DNA of 64,000 nt, taken from Adineta steineri. Its lineage: Eukaryota; Rotifera; Eurotatoria; Adinetida; Adinetidae. Under the pieces are notes generated by a model. That model saw only the letters and a program-made list of their open reading frames with translations, ran no database searches and was not told the DNA's origin. The translations under genes and the position numbers were made by a program. Below are positions 35,881 through 47,313 of the stretch, in pieces. The DNA is taken from positions 248,001 through 312,000 of the forward strand of contig CAJNOI010000043.1 of the NCBI GenBank assembly GCA_905250115.1, in the 5' to 3' direction. Numbering within the stretch: the first letter of the stretch is position 1; each line of letters opens with the position of its first letter.

Positions 35881-37082
35881 TTATGTCTGCTTTTTTCCTA
35901 GTCTTCTCAATCGTGATATTTTTTTGCGTTTTGTATGTACACGAAGAAAATAATTAAATCTGTTTCTCTTGCATTCTGTCATCACAATCAGTTTAAATAC
36001 AGGGGATATAAATAAAATAAAAAATGACTTCTTCTTTTTCTCGGAACATATCATATGATAAAGTCCACATAAGAAGACATTAACAAGAAAAATATCCCTC
36101 TCCGATTCTGCATCATATGGATGGACCCAGTGGTCAGGGCTAAGAGTGTACATCTCACGCTCCAGAGTGCAAGTGTTTTTCTCTACGGTGTGTGTGTGGA
36201 ACTTAGTTGAGTATAGCAACTACACTCACTCTTCTGGATAGTGAATACTTTTGTTCTATTTTGAGAATGGTACTACATCCGATTTTAGAACAGAGCTCTT
36301 TTTATATTGAGATATTGACTTTTTTCGACAGTTCTATAATTTCAAGTATTATCAGGTAAAATATGGATGTGTAAGTGAGCTCTAAATTTGGAGTGTACGT
36401 GTGGAAACTACTTTTTTTAATAATAACCTTAAGGAGAATAGCTCTACGGATATAGTATAATGGTATAGCTGTAAAGGCATAGTGTTGAAAACATTGTTAC
36501 AAGGCTATAACGATAGGCGTACAGATGTAGTAGTATAACCTTTTAAGGAATGAGACATCGTATGTGCGGGACAGAACCATTTTTTGACGAAAAAACAAAA
36601 GTGGTTTCATTAGTTTCCCGCAGAATCTTTTTTTGATACGGAATCAAGAATGATTTCGTTGGTTTCTTATAGAATCCTTGTTCGGACAGAACCTTTTTGA
36701 TGGCTTCTGGATTCCACCTCATAGCAAAACCAACAAAAAGGTTCTGAAAAACTCTTTTTTTTCAGAACATGCCAGGCCAGGACAAGATTACCAAAAAAAC
36801 TATCGGACTGTTTACCGGTTGTAAACATTCCGTGCTCAGCAACATTCAAGAAAAATGTACTCACAATATGTTGAAAAGCAAATTTCACCAATTGATAGAG
36901 GATGTACACAGCCAGTTGATTTGTAACGAAATTTATCTGAAAAAATTAAAAAGGAATTATAATCTTTTATCCGAAAGACCGATATTTTTCCATATGCAAT
37001 CAGTCGCACTTACTGCGTACAAGAAAAAAAAGAAACTAAAAACTTAGAAAAAAAAATGGTCATTAGTTTTTATATAGATGGT
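35881..37082. other. Spacer between the two NTPase copies
   Basis: About 1.2 kb without a convincing gene. It holds the repeat cluster at 36572-36768. A 92-codon plus-strand frame at 36769-37047 begins right at the end of that cluster but has no family resemblance. The rest is AT-rich with GTGTGTGTG-type microsatellite at about 36187-36198. Confidence 0.5.
36572..36768. repeat. Tandem and inverted repeat cluster between the paralogues
   Basis: A 49-bp unit starts at 36572 (CAGAACCATTTTTTGA) and again at 36621 (CAGAATCTTTTTTTGA), with a partial third at 36670. CAGAACCTTTTTG at 36687-36699 is a perfect inverted copy of 36734-36746. GTTCTGAAAAA at 36741-36751 pairs perfectly with 36758-36768. 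The AGAACC motif therefore occurs at least five times in both orientations within 200 bp. Confidence 0.65.
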
Positions 37083-38624
37083 TCATTCGTTAGTTTTTGT
37101 TTCAAATGATTCGAACGAGTTCTTATAAGCATTATCAACGTTTTCGAAAGTTGCTTCAAATGGTTCTACTACATTATTCGCATCGTTGTTCATTTCTGGG
37201 ATCAGCTCCGCTATAAAGCGATGAAGAGCTCTTGGTGTTGGAATTTTGTTAATAATTTCAGCATTTCTCTCATCAGAATAATTCACCAATATTTTGAAAT
37301 CCGGAAATACTTTACATCGTGTTTTCTTCGCATTCTTATTCATTTCTTGAAGAACATAATCAGCATAATTTATCAGAGATTTAGTATTCCAACTAATTGT
37401 ATGTATAGGAAATTTATCTTTTCGAGTAATGACATCTTTGATATTAACACCATCGATTTTTGGATAGAATAATGAAAGATAAAAATGATTAGCCATAACC
37501 ATGGAAAGAATTGATGGTGAAACGGAGGAACGACAGAAAGATTCGAACGAATCTCTGTTTTCATTTCCTACAAAATGGACATTTTGATCAATGCCATCAA
37601 TAACAAATACTGGTGTCTTTTTGAAATAAGTTTTGATGAACGATGAAAATTCAACAAGATCTTTAAAATGTTCACCATATAGATGTTTGGCAATAGCTCT
37701 ATTTTGAAACCCTTCACCTTCCAGAATAATCAGTAATAAACCTAATCGTTCAGAATTTTTGTTTAGAATAGAGAATTTGTTCAGATCAACTATCAAATGA
37801 TTCAACAATTGTTGATTATGATGCTTGTATGGCTGAACATGTTCTCCATCAGCTTTATAGTGTGACCATAGGTCTTTATTGAGAAACCAGTTAACAAATT
37901 TCTCTAGTTGACTGGTACCTAAGCCGTTGTAATAATAACAAATGATAGTGATGAGATTAATTTTTTCATCTAACGATAAATCAGGACCGTTGTGTTTGTG
38001 AGTATCATATGAATCAATAAAGTTTGTGACCAAAGTGGATAAAAGTAATTGTGCAAATTCATTTTCTGACCAGTCGACTAGACAGTTTTCTTTTTGACAA
38101 TCCTTTTTACCCTCAATCATTTTTTGAATAAATCGATCGAGATATTGAGTAACTAGTTTGTCTAATATGGTGAGTTTGAGATACTCATTTGAAGATAAAG
38201 ATCTAAGATATTCACATCTGAGTAAAGTTTTACCAGTTCCATATTCGGCTAATGTCATAAATGAACTTGCTGAATGATCGGGTTTTAATATCATTTGAGG
38301 TAACGTTGGTTGATAGATGATACTTGCTTGACATTCCTGGGCTGGATCAGCTGTGAAATGATTCGTCATACCAATTATACCATAGTAATTGTGGAAATTT
38401 CGATTTGTTGCTATTGTCATATCACATGACGATGGAGGTTGATTACTGAGATAAGAGGACAAAATAATTAAAAGTACGATTGCGATGAATATAATCTTTC
38501 CTATTGAAGATGATAAATTAAAGATGCTGAGTTCATTCATTTTTAGTTTTATCCCTTGGAAAAGGTATACAATTTGTTCTTCTAAAGATAAGGAAATACC
38601 GCTGTTGTGTTCACCCATATACAA
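37083..38624 (-). CDS. Membrane-anchored P-loop NTPase, copy 2 (complete)
   Basis: One uninterrupted 513-aa frame. Residues 1-43 are a short N-terminus, 44-59 a hydrophobic membrane anchor (IIFIAIVLLIILSSYL). The ATPase core follows: Walker A AEYGTGKT at 126-133, acidic ENEFAQLLLSTLV, NLITIICYYYNGLG, the stretch LGLLLIILEGEGF, and Walker B VFVIDGID with Asp343. After it come MVMANHFYLSLFYPK and KDKFPIHTISWNTKSLI, an arrangement seen in bacterial-type membrane-linked or STAND-like P-loop ATPases, where a Trp and a following helix close the domain. The C-terminus is acidic and Asn-rich. The lack of introns and slightly higher GC (37% in one counted line) set it apart from intron-rich neighbours. 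I do not recognise a named animal family; a bacterial origin is an inference. The paralogue lies 1.48 kb downstream on the same strand. Confidence 0.85.
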   Translation of the reverse strand: MYMGEHNSGISLSLEEQIVYLFQGIKLKMNELSIFNLSSSIGKIIFIAIVLLIILSSYLSNQPPSSCDMTIATNRNFHNYYGIIGMTNHFTADPAQECQASIIYQPTLPQMILKPDHSASSFMTLAEYGTGKTLLRCEYLRSLSSNEYLKLTILDKLVTQYLDRFIQKMIEGKKDCQKENCLVDWSENEFAQLLLSTLVTNFIDSYDTHKHNGPDLSLDEKINLITIICYYYNGLGTSQLEKFVNWFLNKDLWSHYKADGEHVQPYKHHNQQLLNHLIVDLNKFSILNKNSERLGLLLIILEGEGFQNRAIAKHLYGEHFKDLVEFSSFIKTYFKKTPVFVIDGIDQNVHFVGNENRDSFESFCRSSVSPSILSMVMANHFYLSLFYPKIDGVNIKDVITRKDKFPIHTISWNTKSLINYADYVLQEMNKNAKKTRCKVFPDFKILVNYSDERNAEIINKIPTPRALHRFIAELIPEMNNDANNVVEPFEATFENVDNAYKNSFESFETKTNE

Positions 38625-38642
38625 TTAATTATAATAAACTAT

Positions 38643-38862
38643 TACTATTCAGGTATCTATATATAAAAAGAAAGTAAACACGAATATATTCAAAAAAATT
38701 AAGTTAATTCAATACCTTGGAAGTATCCAAAAGGTATGATATGAAACAGTAACATCAAATGGCAAAGAAAAAAATAAAGAGATAACGTTTTCGTATATTT
38801 GATGATACAAGAGTTGGAAAAAACCCTTATGCGACAGTCATTACACCACATCATCGTCATAT
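38643..38862 (-). promoter_or_regulatory. Conserved upstream block of NTPase copy 2
   Basis: The counterpart of 35659-35880, with the same landmarks in the same order and spacing within a few bases. Conservation of the non-coding block suggests that both copies are transcribed from equivalent promoters or that the region was homogenised by gene conversion. Confidence 0.6.
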
Positions 38863-40549
38863 GGATTATGGTAATTGAACGAAGTCGAAGTCAAAGAACG
38901 AAGAAAACTAATAAACTGATTGGTTGCTCTATTCTATATGTCTTGTATATTTAAAATACTATTAATTCTAAAAGATATCACTGTCATGCAACATATTCTA
39001 AATGTTTTGAGTGAAAACTGAATAATCCATAATCGGATTACACGACTTAGTGCCGTATGATTTATTGACGTTGTAAACATTTGTTTAGAAATTTATTCTT
39101 AATTTTTTTTTACGAGTTAAAATATGAATTTTTTTGTTTCTAGTAAATTATATGATTAAGTTAGATAAATCTAACGATCACAATAGCAAATTTTGTCTGG
39201 GATTTTCTATGTCAAAGTTTTCTTTTATTTCGAAGGTTCGCGAAAGTATATTTAAAGCTAACTATAGTTTGTAATTAAGTAGATAAAAAAAATATTTTTT
39301 GTCTCAAAGGTTTATTTCTCATCTCAAATGTTCATGAAAATAAATTTTAATGTAACTATAGTTCGCATTTGTATAATTAGATCGTAAAAAAAAATAAATT
39401 TTTAAATTAGCTTAAAACTTTATTTTTCATCATAAATTTTCGTGAAAATGTATTTGAAAAGTTTAATAATGAATCTCTTTTCTACTCTGAGTAAATCGTG
39501 TATTTTTCATTACTAATATTTGTAGAAAAAGTTTCCTGATAAATATATTAAATCGGAAAGTTTAGAACATCGTTTATTTTACTAAATGAATTATTAATGC
39601 TACATTATACGAATTATTTCTTAATCCTAATTTTGTGATCATTAGTTTATTTAAACTGTAATTCATATAACTTACCAATTTCAATTGATATAATTGTAGG
39701 TAAATGATTCTGATAGTTTTAATCAATAATTACTTTCATGAAAGAAAAGAGAAACGTGCCATTTGTCATTTTTATTCGTCACAATTAATCAGAAAAACTC
39801 GTACCATATTTATAAGTTCGATTCTACTGAAATTTAGAAAAAAAATAAATCAATATATATATATTATATATCAAGACAAATCCTGAAATTATGTCGATGT
39901 CATTTTCAAAGTTAAAAATATTTGTATTTATGTCTTACTACAAAAATCATTCTTCTATATCTATTTTAACAAATTCAATATAAATCTTCTAACATTTTTT
40001 TCTCGCTATTACTATTGCATAATATTCTATTGAATTTATCCCTGAAAACTTATCTTCATCATACGCACATAACACTGATTTTAATTTTATGAATATATAT
40101 ATTTTTTTTTGTATAGAATGACAATGAGATTTTACAAAGACAAAAAACAAAAAGTTTAAATTAATTCAATAACAAATAAAAAAAATGATGGGTTCTTTCT
40201 TTTAGACAAGGAAAAAAACATCTCGAAAATTTTTTAAAATCATATTTTGATTCTTGTTGCTGTTATTATTATTATTATAATTAGAATCAAAAAAGAAAGG
40301 AATATTTAAAATATAACGAGACAATATCTACGAATCGAGGTTTTTTTTACATATAAGATACAAATATTTATGGAAATATTTTTCGATAGTCTTTTTTCTT
40401 CTTCTTCTCAATGAGATTGAAACAATCGTTGACAAATAACAAAAAGAAAAAACATGCAAAATAGACAAATAAATTTAAAGCAAATATATAAACGCATGGC
40501 AAGATTAGCAATTCACCGGAATTTAAACTTTTACAAAAGATATTTTCTA
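38863..40549. other. Intergenic stretch with degenerate repeat
   Basis: About 1.69 kb, extremely AT-rich, between NTPase copy 2's promoter and the ABCB6 stop. It contains the weak tandem repeat at 39231-39540. The ABCB6 3' UTR occupies the right end. No coding frame was recognised. Confidence 0.45.
39231..39540. repeat. Degenerate tandem repeat, unit about 80-108 bp
   Basis: TTCGCGAAAG at 39237, TTCATGAAAA at 39331, TTCGTGAAAA at 39439 and TTTGTAGAAAAA near 39519 each sit in similar contexts (preceded by TTTATTTYTCATC-like sequence, followed by TATTTRAA). TAACTATAGTT recurs in the first two units. Spacing is uneven, so this is an old, decayed array or chance similarity in AT-rich DNA. Confidence 0.3.
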
Positions 40550-43500
40550 TTAATGATGATGATGATGAGATTGATTTGTTGGAGCAAATACTTGTCCATC
40601 TGCACTATCATCACTAATAGTTGTTGGTTTATCTGCATTTGTATAAGATGTTGATTGTTGTTTCCACATACTTGCATAAACTCCATCAGTTTTAGTTAAA
40701 AGTTCATCATGTGAACCACGTTCAACAACTTCACCGTCTTTAAGAACAATAATAACATCAGCATGTGAAATTGTTGATAAACGATGTGCAACAATTAATG
40801 TTGTACGTCCATCACATACAGTTTGTAATGCTGATTGAATTTGACGTTCTGTATGTGTATCTATAATCAAAGAAATATTAAATAAAAAAACAAGAACATT
40901 TTTTAATAAATAAAAATTTTACCAAGTGCTGAAGTTGCTTCATCTAATAAAACAATAGCTGGTGCTTTAAGAAGTGTTCGAGCAATAGCAACACGTTGCT
41001 AAATTTAGAAATAAAAATAAATTCAAACTATTTTTCATTATTATGTTCATCTTACTTTTTCACCACCAGATAATTTTAAACCACGTTCACCAACAATTGT
41101 TTTATATCCTTCAGGAAATGTATTAATACGATCTAAATATCAATAATAAATTTAAATATTTATTTTATTTTATTTTGCTTTTTTTTACCGTGCATTTCAG
41201 CAGTACGTGCAGCATTTTCAACTTCTCTATCAGTTGCTGTAACTCTGCCATAACGAATATTATATAAAATATTTTTATTAAATAAAACTGTATCTTGTGG
41301 TACAACACCAATTGAACGACGAAGTGAATTTTGTGTTACAACTGAAATATCAGTTCCATCAATTTTAATTGAACCACTTTGAACATCATAAAATCGAAAA
41401 AGTAAACGAACAATTGTACTTTTTCCTTGAGGAGAAGAAAAAACAATATCAATTATAAAAATAATAATAAAAAAATCAATTACCTGCACCCGATGGTCCA
41501 ACAATTGCTAAAGTTTGTCCAGGTAAAATACTGAATGAAACATTTTTAAGAATTTGTCGTTCATTTTGATAATGAAAGCAAACATTATCAAATTCAATCA
41601 TTCCATTATTAATAACAAGATCTTTAGCAAATGGTGAATCTTGTACATCAGGTTTAATATCAAGTAAATCAAGCATATTTTCCATATCAACAAATGCTTG
41701 TTGTATAAGACGATAATAGGTACCAAAAAAATTCAATGGTCCATATAATTGTATTACGTATGCACCAAATAAAACATAATCACCAACAGTTAATTCATGT
41801 TTTACACTAACAAGCCAAGCACAATAAAGTGAACCAACTGTTAAACCAATAGTAATTAAAATTGCTTGAATAAAATTTAATAATTGTAAACTTAATTGAT
41901 TTGTCCATTCGGCTAAATTAATAAAAAAACAGAAGATAATTATATTATTCAATGGACATATTTTAAGGAAAAGAAAATACTTTCTCAACAATATACAAGA
42001 GTTTGAATAACAGTGCTTAGGCTACTATGAAATATTCTCAGTTTAATGCTTGATTATTTATTATGATATATATGTGATGAAGTTAATAAAAATCAGTTGT
42101 TACCTTTTTGATATTTTTCAATAGTTTCACGATATTGTTCAACTTCATATTGTTCTGCACCATAATATTTAACCGTTTCAAAATTAATTAATGAATCAAC
42201 AACACTTGCTTTCATCTCATTATTTAATTTATTGACTTGTTTCTTAAATTTCGTACGCCATTCTGTTACAAAAATTGTTACAGAGAGATAAAGTAACATT
42301 GTTCCAAATACGATTATACCAAACCTTTAATGAGAAAAAAAACAAAAAAATCATTTTTTATGTAAAAAAATGGAATTTAATCAATTACCAAATATTAAAT
42401 GTAATTATTAAATAAACAACAGCTATTGATATATCTGCTATTGTTGGAAATATATTGAATAAGATATAATTAAGTATTGAATCAAGCGAATCTGTACCAC
42501 GATCAACAATAGATATAATTTCACCAGTCTTTTTTTTTAAATGCCAAGCTAATGATAGATCATGTAAATGTGTAAATACTCGAAGTTTTAATGTACGTGT
42601 TGTATATTGATCAACTTTTGTCCATAATGTTGAACGCAAGAGTTCTAATATGCCTGAATTAAATGATCCAGCACCTAATAAAACAAATAGAATTGTATAT
42701 AAAAAAATAATTTTTTGCTTTTATTTACCCTGTATCAATCGAAGAACCATCAATATAATGACTAGTCTCCATGGCCACGTCTCCGGTGAACGTAATCGAG
42801 CTCCCAAATTTAAAAATGTATCTGTTGTACCATTACTTGATTGAATTAATTCATCAGCTAGAAGAAAAAAAACTGTTTTATTTCCATCTTCTTTATTTAA
42901 ACTTACTAATTAATTTCGTATATCTTGGTATTTCTAATGAAAGTAATCGACCAGTTAATACTATTAAAACGCATATGAAAATATTTAATTGTAATTTAAA
43001 ATGTCCACGTGGCCAAATACATGGTGCTAATATTGATGAATGTCGAAAGAATTTCGACCATACACTTTCTTTGCTTATATCTTCTTCAACTTGTGATTGA
43101 CTACGATTTAACATAACAGCATAACGTCTTCGTGGTACACCTGGTGCACGAATACCAATACAAAATACAGATATTGTTGCAAGTAATCGAAATATCCAAT
43201 AACCAAATCGAACTAAATGAATTTCTTCAATAGGTGAATCATGTCGAATAATTGGTTGAAAAAACCATAATGGTGAACTATAAGATATTAAGGCAAATAA
43301 TTCAATCAAAACAGCTATACACCAAAATGATAATATTGTTAAACCATGACCACGTGTTTGAGCAGTTGGCATTGTTTTAGTTCGTTCAATACGAAGAATT
43401 ATTAATGAAAATAACCAAGCAATCGTACGAAGAATAAAACGAAATATTGTATAACCAGGCAGCTATTTAAAAGAATTTTTTTATTAGAAATATATATTTT

Positions 43501-43867
43501 TATCCTTCTTTTCTTTTACCTTAGTTTTTCCAAATGCTGTTGTTTCAGTTGCATATAATAATATTGGTTCACATGCTAATAAAACTGTTAAAATAACTTG
43601 GAGAGAGTATAAAACTGATGCATCAATATATTCTTTTTCGATTTTAAATCCGTATCGTCTAAATTGAAAGAAAAATGATTAAGCTTATAGATAAATATGA
43701 AGAAATAAAACATACTTATAAAAAATAAATTGAATTAAACCAAAAATCAATATAAAACCGAATAGAATTGATGTTGTAAATGTATCAAAAAAACATAATG
43801 TAAAACCTTTATCAGTCCAAACTACCATTCCACCTCCACTTGTTGTTTCATTAAATGAACAGAACAT
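40550..43867 (-). CDS. ABCB6: ABC transporter ABCB6 (HMT1 type)
   Basis: Eleven exons join to 870 aa (human 842): 43716-43867, 43520-43658, 42907-43462, 42729-42857, 42389-42674, 42104-42324, 41484-41912, 41189-41425, 41056-41132, 40923-40998 and 40550-40860. It is a half-transporter of the porphyrin / heavy-metal-conjugate exporting group in mitochondrial, lysosomal or plasma membranes. Present in order: the extra N-terminal membrane domain (TMD0) with [20 protein letters not shown], the core transmembrane domain with [15 protein letters not shown] and [20 protein letters not shown], and the nucleotide-binding domain with Walker A GPSGAGKS (split by an intron), Q-loop [10 protein letters not shown], signature LSGGEKQRVA, Walker [13 protein letters not shown] and H-loop VAHRLST. 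The C-terminus ends in five His codons, possibly metal-binding. It is divergent from ABTB1, 1.3 kb away. Confidence 0.96.
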
Positions 43868-45170
43868 ATTTAGATGAATATAAAAAAAAAGCTAAAAATA
43901 TAAACAAGTTATTTATTGATCATTGAACGAGTAAACAATCAGTATATATAATATGACTTTTTTGTAACAAAAAAAGGGTCACATTATTCAAGTATGTCAG
44001 TTATGTTTCTTTTACGAAATATAAGGAACTAAAAAAAACATGCGTGAAAGCCTACGTACGATCGATAGACAAATAAAATTGCAAAAAAAAAAATGAATAA
44101 CTGTCGTGAGAAACAAAAAATAAACAACCAATTGAATGGTTTTATGAATATAACCAATGAATAAATGACTCATTAAAAAATATATATATCACTAGTAGTA
44201 AAGAGTATTTATTGAATATAATATTGTTTATTTTTTTCGATTTATTCTTATCAGAATAAAAAAATAAATGTATATATTTAGTTTTACGACAAAACATTAG
44301 CTTTCATATTTGTATTCAAGATTTTGTATATATATGTGTGTGAGAATTGATAAGTGAGAGTTTAAACAGATGTCTATCTATTTATTAATATAAAAAAATA
44401 AGAAATCAATGGTTGATATGTTTATATATTCTATTACGATAATATCAAAAGATAATAATAAATATTCTGAATATTAATTCGTAGAAAGATATCATATAGT
44501 TTGTTACTATTTCACACATACTTAAAAATATTCTTATGTCTAAATCATATTATATTAACTGATATTCACTAAAATAGAGTGGTAAGAGAATTCTATTGAC
44601 TTCCCAAATAAAGAATGTACGGAATGTTTCTTCTAAATTTGAGTTTTATTTGAAGAAAGATGGTTATTGTATCATTTAAAAATGAAATCTATTAAAATAT
44701 TTTCTATATGCTCGTGTGATTGAAAGTTACTCATAGGATTTCGATGAATTTTAATTTTTCAAAATTAAAATCAGATTGAATACCCAAAGATTTATTTTAC
44801 ATACTACAAATGTACAAAAAAAATGAATGAGTATACTCATCGATCGCATGAGTATTATTTTGTAGCATATTTGCAATACAAAAAACGTTTTTTTCCTTCC
44901 AGTATATTATAACGTCATCTGTATTTAGTAAGTATTGTCACTTGTGATAACCAATCAAGATAGATATATTGAAAAGACTTCCTTCTTCATTTAAATATAA
45001 TTGATATTTTTGAAATTAAAATAATATTAAATCAAATTTAACACTTGAATCTTAACATATACTTTGATAAACGAATGATAATTAATATTAACGAAATAAA
45101 TGAATCACATGATTATCTATTGAATGAGTCATTAAATATCTGTATTTATCGCTAGTTATTATATTAAATT
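43868..45170. promoter_or_regulatory. Divergent interval, ABCB6 / ABTB1
   Basis: About 1.3 kb of AT-rich DNA between two divergent start codons. It must hold both promoters. No repeat, RNA gene or distinct binding site was recognised. Confidence 0.4.
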
Positions 45171-47313
45171 ATGGCATCAGATAAGTTCGATCTTATTCAA
45201 AGTGTACGACGCGGTGATTTAGTTCGAGTTCGGTATGAAATTCGTTTTAATGTATATCTAAATGTAAATATTAATTTTTTCTCAAATCATATTTAGTTAT
45301 CTAATCGAACATAAAGAAGTTGAATTAAATATTCGTGATCAATGGGATTCAACACCATTGTAAGTTACAATTCCTAAGATATTTTTCTAAAAAAATCTAA
45401 ACTATATAAAAATAATTAGATATTATGCTTGTTTATGTGGTCATTTGGAAATAGCTCAATATCTGCTCGATAATGGTGAGGGCAATTTTCCAATGGTGAT
45501 GTAATTGAATTTATTGTTTCATACATATACATATACGCATATTATTTTCGTATTTATTTAGGTGCTCGATGTCAAGCAAATACATTTGATGGTGAACGTT
45601 GTCGATATGGTGCTTTAACTGATACAATTCGAACATTATTAAAAAATTATAATGTTCTAACAGCACGAACAACTAGACGAAATACTTATGATGAGTTTTT
45701 ACGAAAGTAAACAAAAAAGAAAACGAAAGAAATTCTCAATAATATTTAATATATATTTAGACTTTTTGAACAAGGTTTATATAGTGATGTAACATTCGTT
45801 GTTGATGAACGGACATTCCCTTTACATCGATGTGTGTTAGCTGCACGATCATCATTTTTTCGTGAAGCATTAGAAAGTCGATGGCATAATAAACGATATG
45901 TTAATTTAACAAAAGCTAAAGTAGTTTGATTTTTATTAATTATTTAAATGATAAAACAAAAACAAATTATTTATTTTAGTTCAATGCAGAAAGTTTTGAA
46001 GCTATTATTCGATATTTATATACAAATTGCTGTGAAATAGCATTAGAATATATCGACAGTGTTAAAGCTTTAGCTAAAAGTTGTCGTTTACCACATTTAA
46101 TCGATTTAATTGAACGAAAAAAACATGAAATAGATGAATGGCGTATGCGAAAAAAAAACTTTTTTTAAATTTTTACTTAAAATTTTTTTATCGTTTTTAT
46201 AGAAGCAAGTAAAACAGCAAGATCAAATATTTATCGTTTAGTACTTGAACCTGATGAAGATGATGATAGTGTACGATTAGATTTTCGTATGTTAGCTGAA
46301 CAAGCTATTCCATTAGAACTTCGTCAATGGGTAAATATTTTAATGAAAAAAAACTCTTATGAGCATATCTATTATAGAATTTTAATACTGTAGGAAAAAT
46401 AAGTTAGATAGATATTAACTAAATGAGTATTAAGTTAAATGAGATTCTATTGAAATTCATCTTAAGTTCTTCTATATGAATAATCTGCAAATCTATTTAT
46501 AATTTAAAGATTGCTGGTAGTGAAATGCCATTTATTGATCAACCTCATCTAGACATATTTTCTGATCTTGAGTTTATTATTGATGAATGTTATCATTTCA
46601 ATGTTCATCAAGCATTTATGTGTACGCGAACGGAATATTTTTCTGCAATGGTTAAAAATCATTTTAATGAAATGTTACCAAATTCAAATAAACAAACAAA
46701 TGAGAAATCAACAATGATATTAAAACATATTCGAAAAGAACTTTTTCTTCCACTTTTATATTATATTTATTCAGATGAATGTGAAGTAAAATAACAAAAA
46801 AAAATATTAAATTAAATTTCGATAAAATTTCTTTTTTCTGTTAATCTAGATATCAAATGATTGTGTTGATGAGTTACTTATACTTGCTGATGAACTTTTA
46901 TTACCTGGTTTAAAACGTCTTTGTGGAAATACTTATTCAAAATTACTTAATGTTGATACAATTATTTCAACAATTCGAATTTCACGTTTATTTGAATTAA
47001 TTAAACTTGAAGATCAATGTATTCGATTTATTAGTGATCATCTTGAAGATGTTTGTTTATTTATATATTTAATTTTCATAAAATCAAAATTCATTTCTTT
47101 TAGGTATTACAACAAGAAGATTTTGTAAAATTTGTACTTGAAGATGCAGCTAGTGTAGTCAATCGACAAGAAACTGATTCAGTACCAATTATTGATGATT
47201 TAAGATTTTATTTAGCTGAATTTTCAACAGTTAATCAATCGGATATCGATGAAACATCTGAAAAAATGAAATTACTTGATAATTTTCTTGAAAAGATTGG
47301 TCTGGATATTTAA
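45171..47313 (+). CDS. ABTB1: Ankyrin repeat and BTB/POZ domain protein 1
   Basis: Ten exons join to 487 aa: 45171-45232, 45297-45359, 45420-45475, 45562-45706, 45761-45920, 45980-46142, 46203-46330, 46510-46785, 46850-47050 and 47104-47313. ABTB1 (BPOZ) is a substrate adaptor for CUL3 ubiquitin ligases. Ankyrin repeats at the N-terminus: VRRGDLVRVRYLIEHKEVEL and STPLYYACLCGHLEIAQYLL. The first BTB domain starts LYSDVTFVVDERTFPLHRCV and LAARSSFFREALESRW; the second has DLEFIIDECYHFNVHQAFM and CTRTEYFSAMVKNHFNE. A BACK-like helical tail follows (DELLLPGLKRLCGNTYSKLL, RISRLFELIKLEDQCIRFIS). The order and lengths match the vertebrate protein (about 478 aa). Confidence 0.95.

Noticed and set aside
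36430-36540. TATAG/ATAAC-rich stretch that looked like a possible tRNA relic
   Set aside because: No cloverleaf could be folded by eye and no T-arm consensus (GTTCGANTC) is present.
36769-37047. 92-codon plus-strand frame starting MPGQDKITKK
   Set aside because: Looks superficially gene-like, but it has no family resemblance, begins at the edge of an inverted-repeat cluster, and is unsupported by neighbours.
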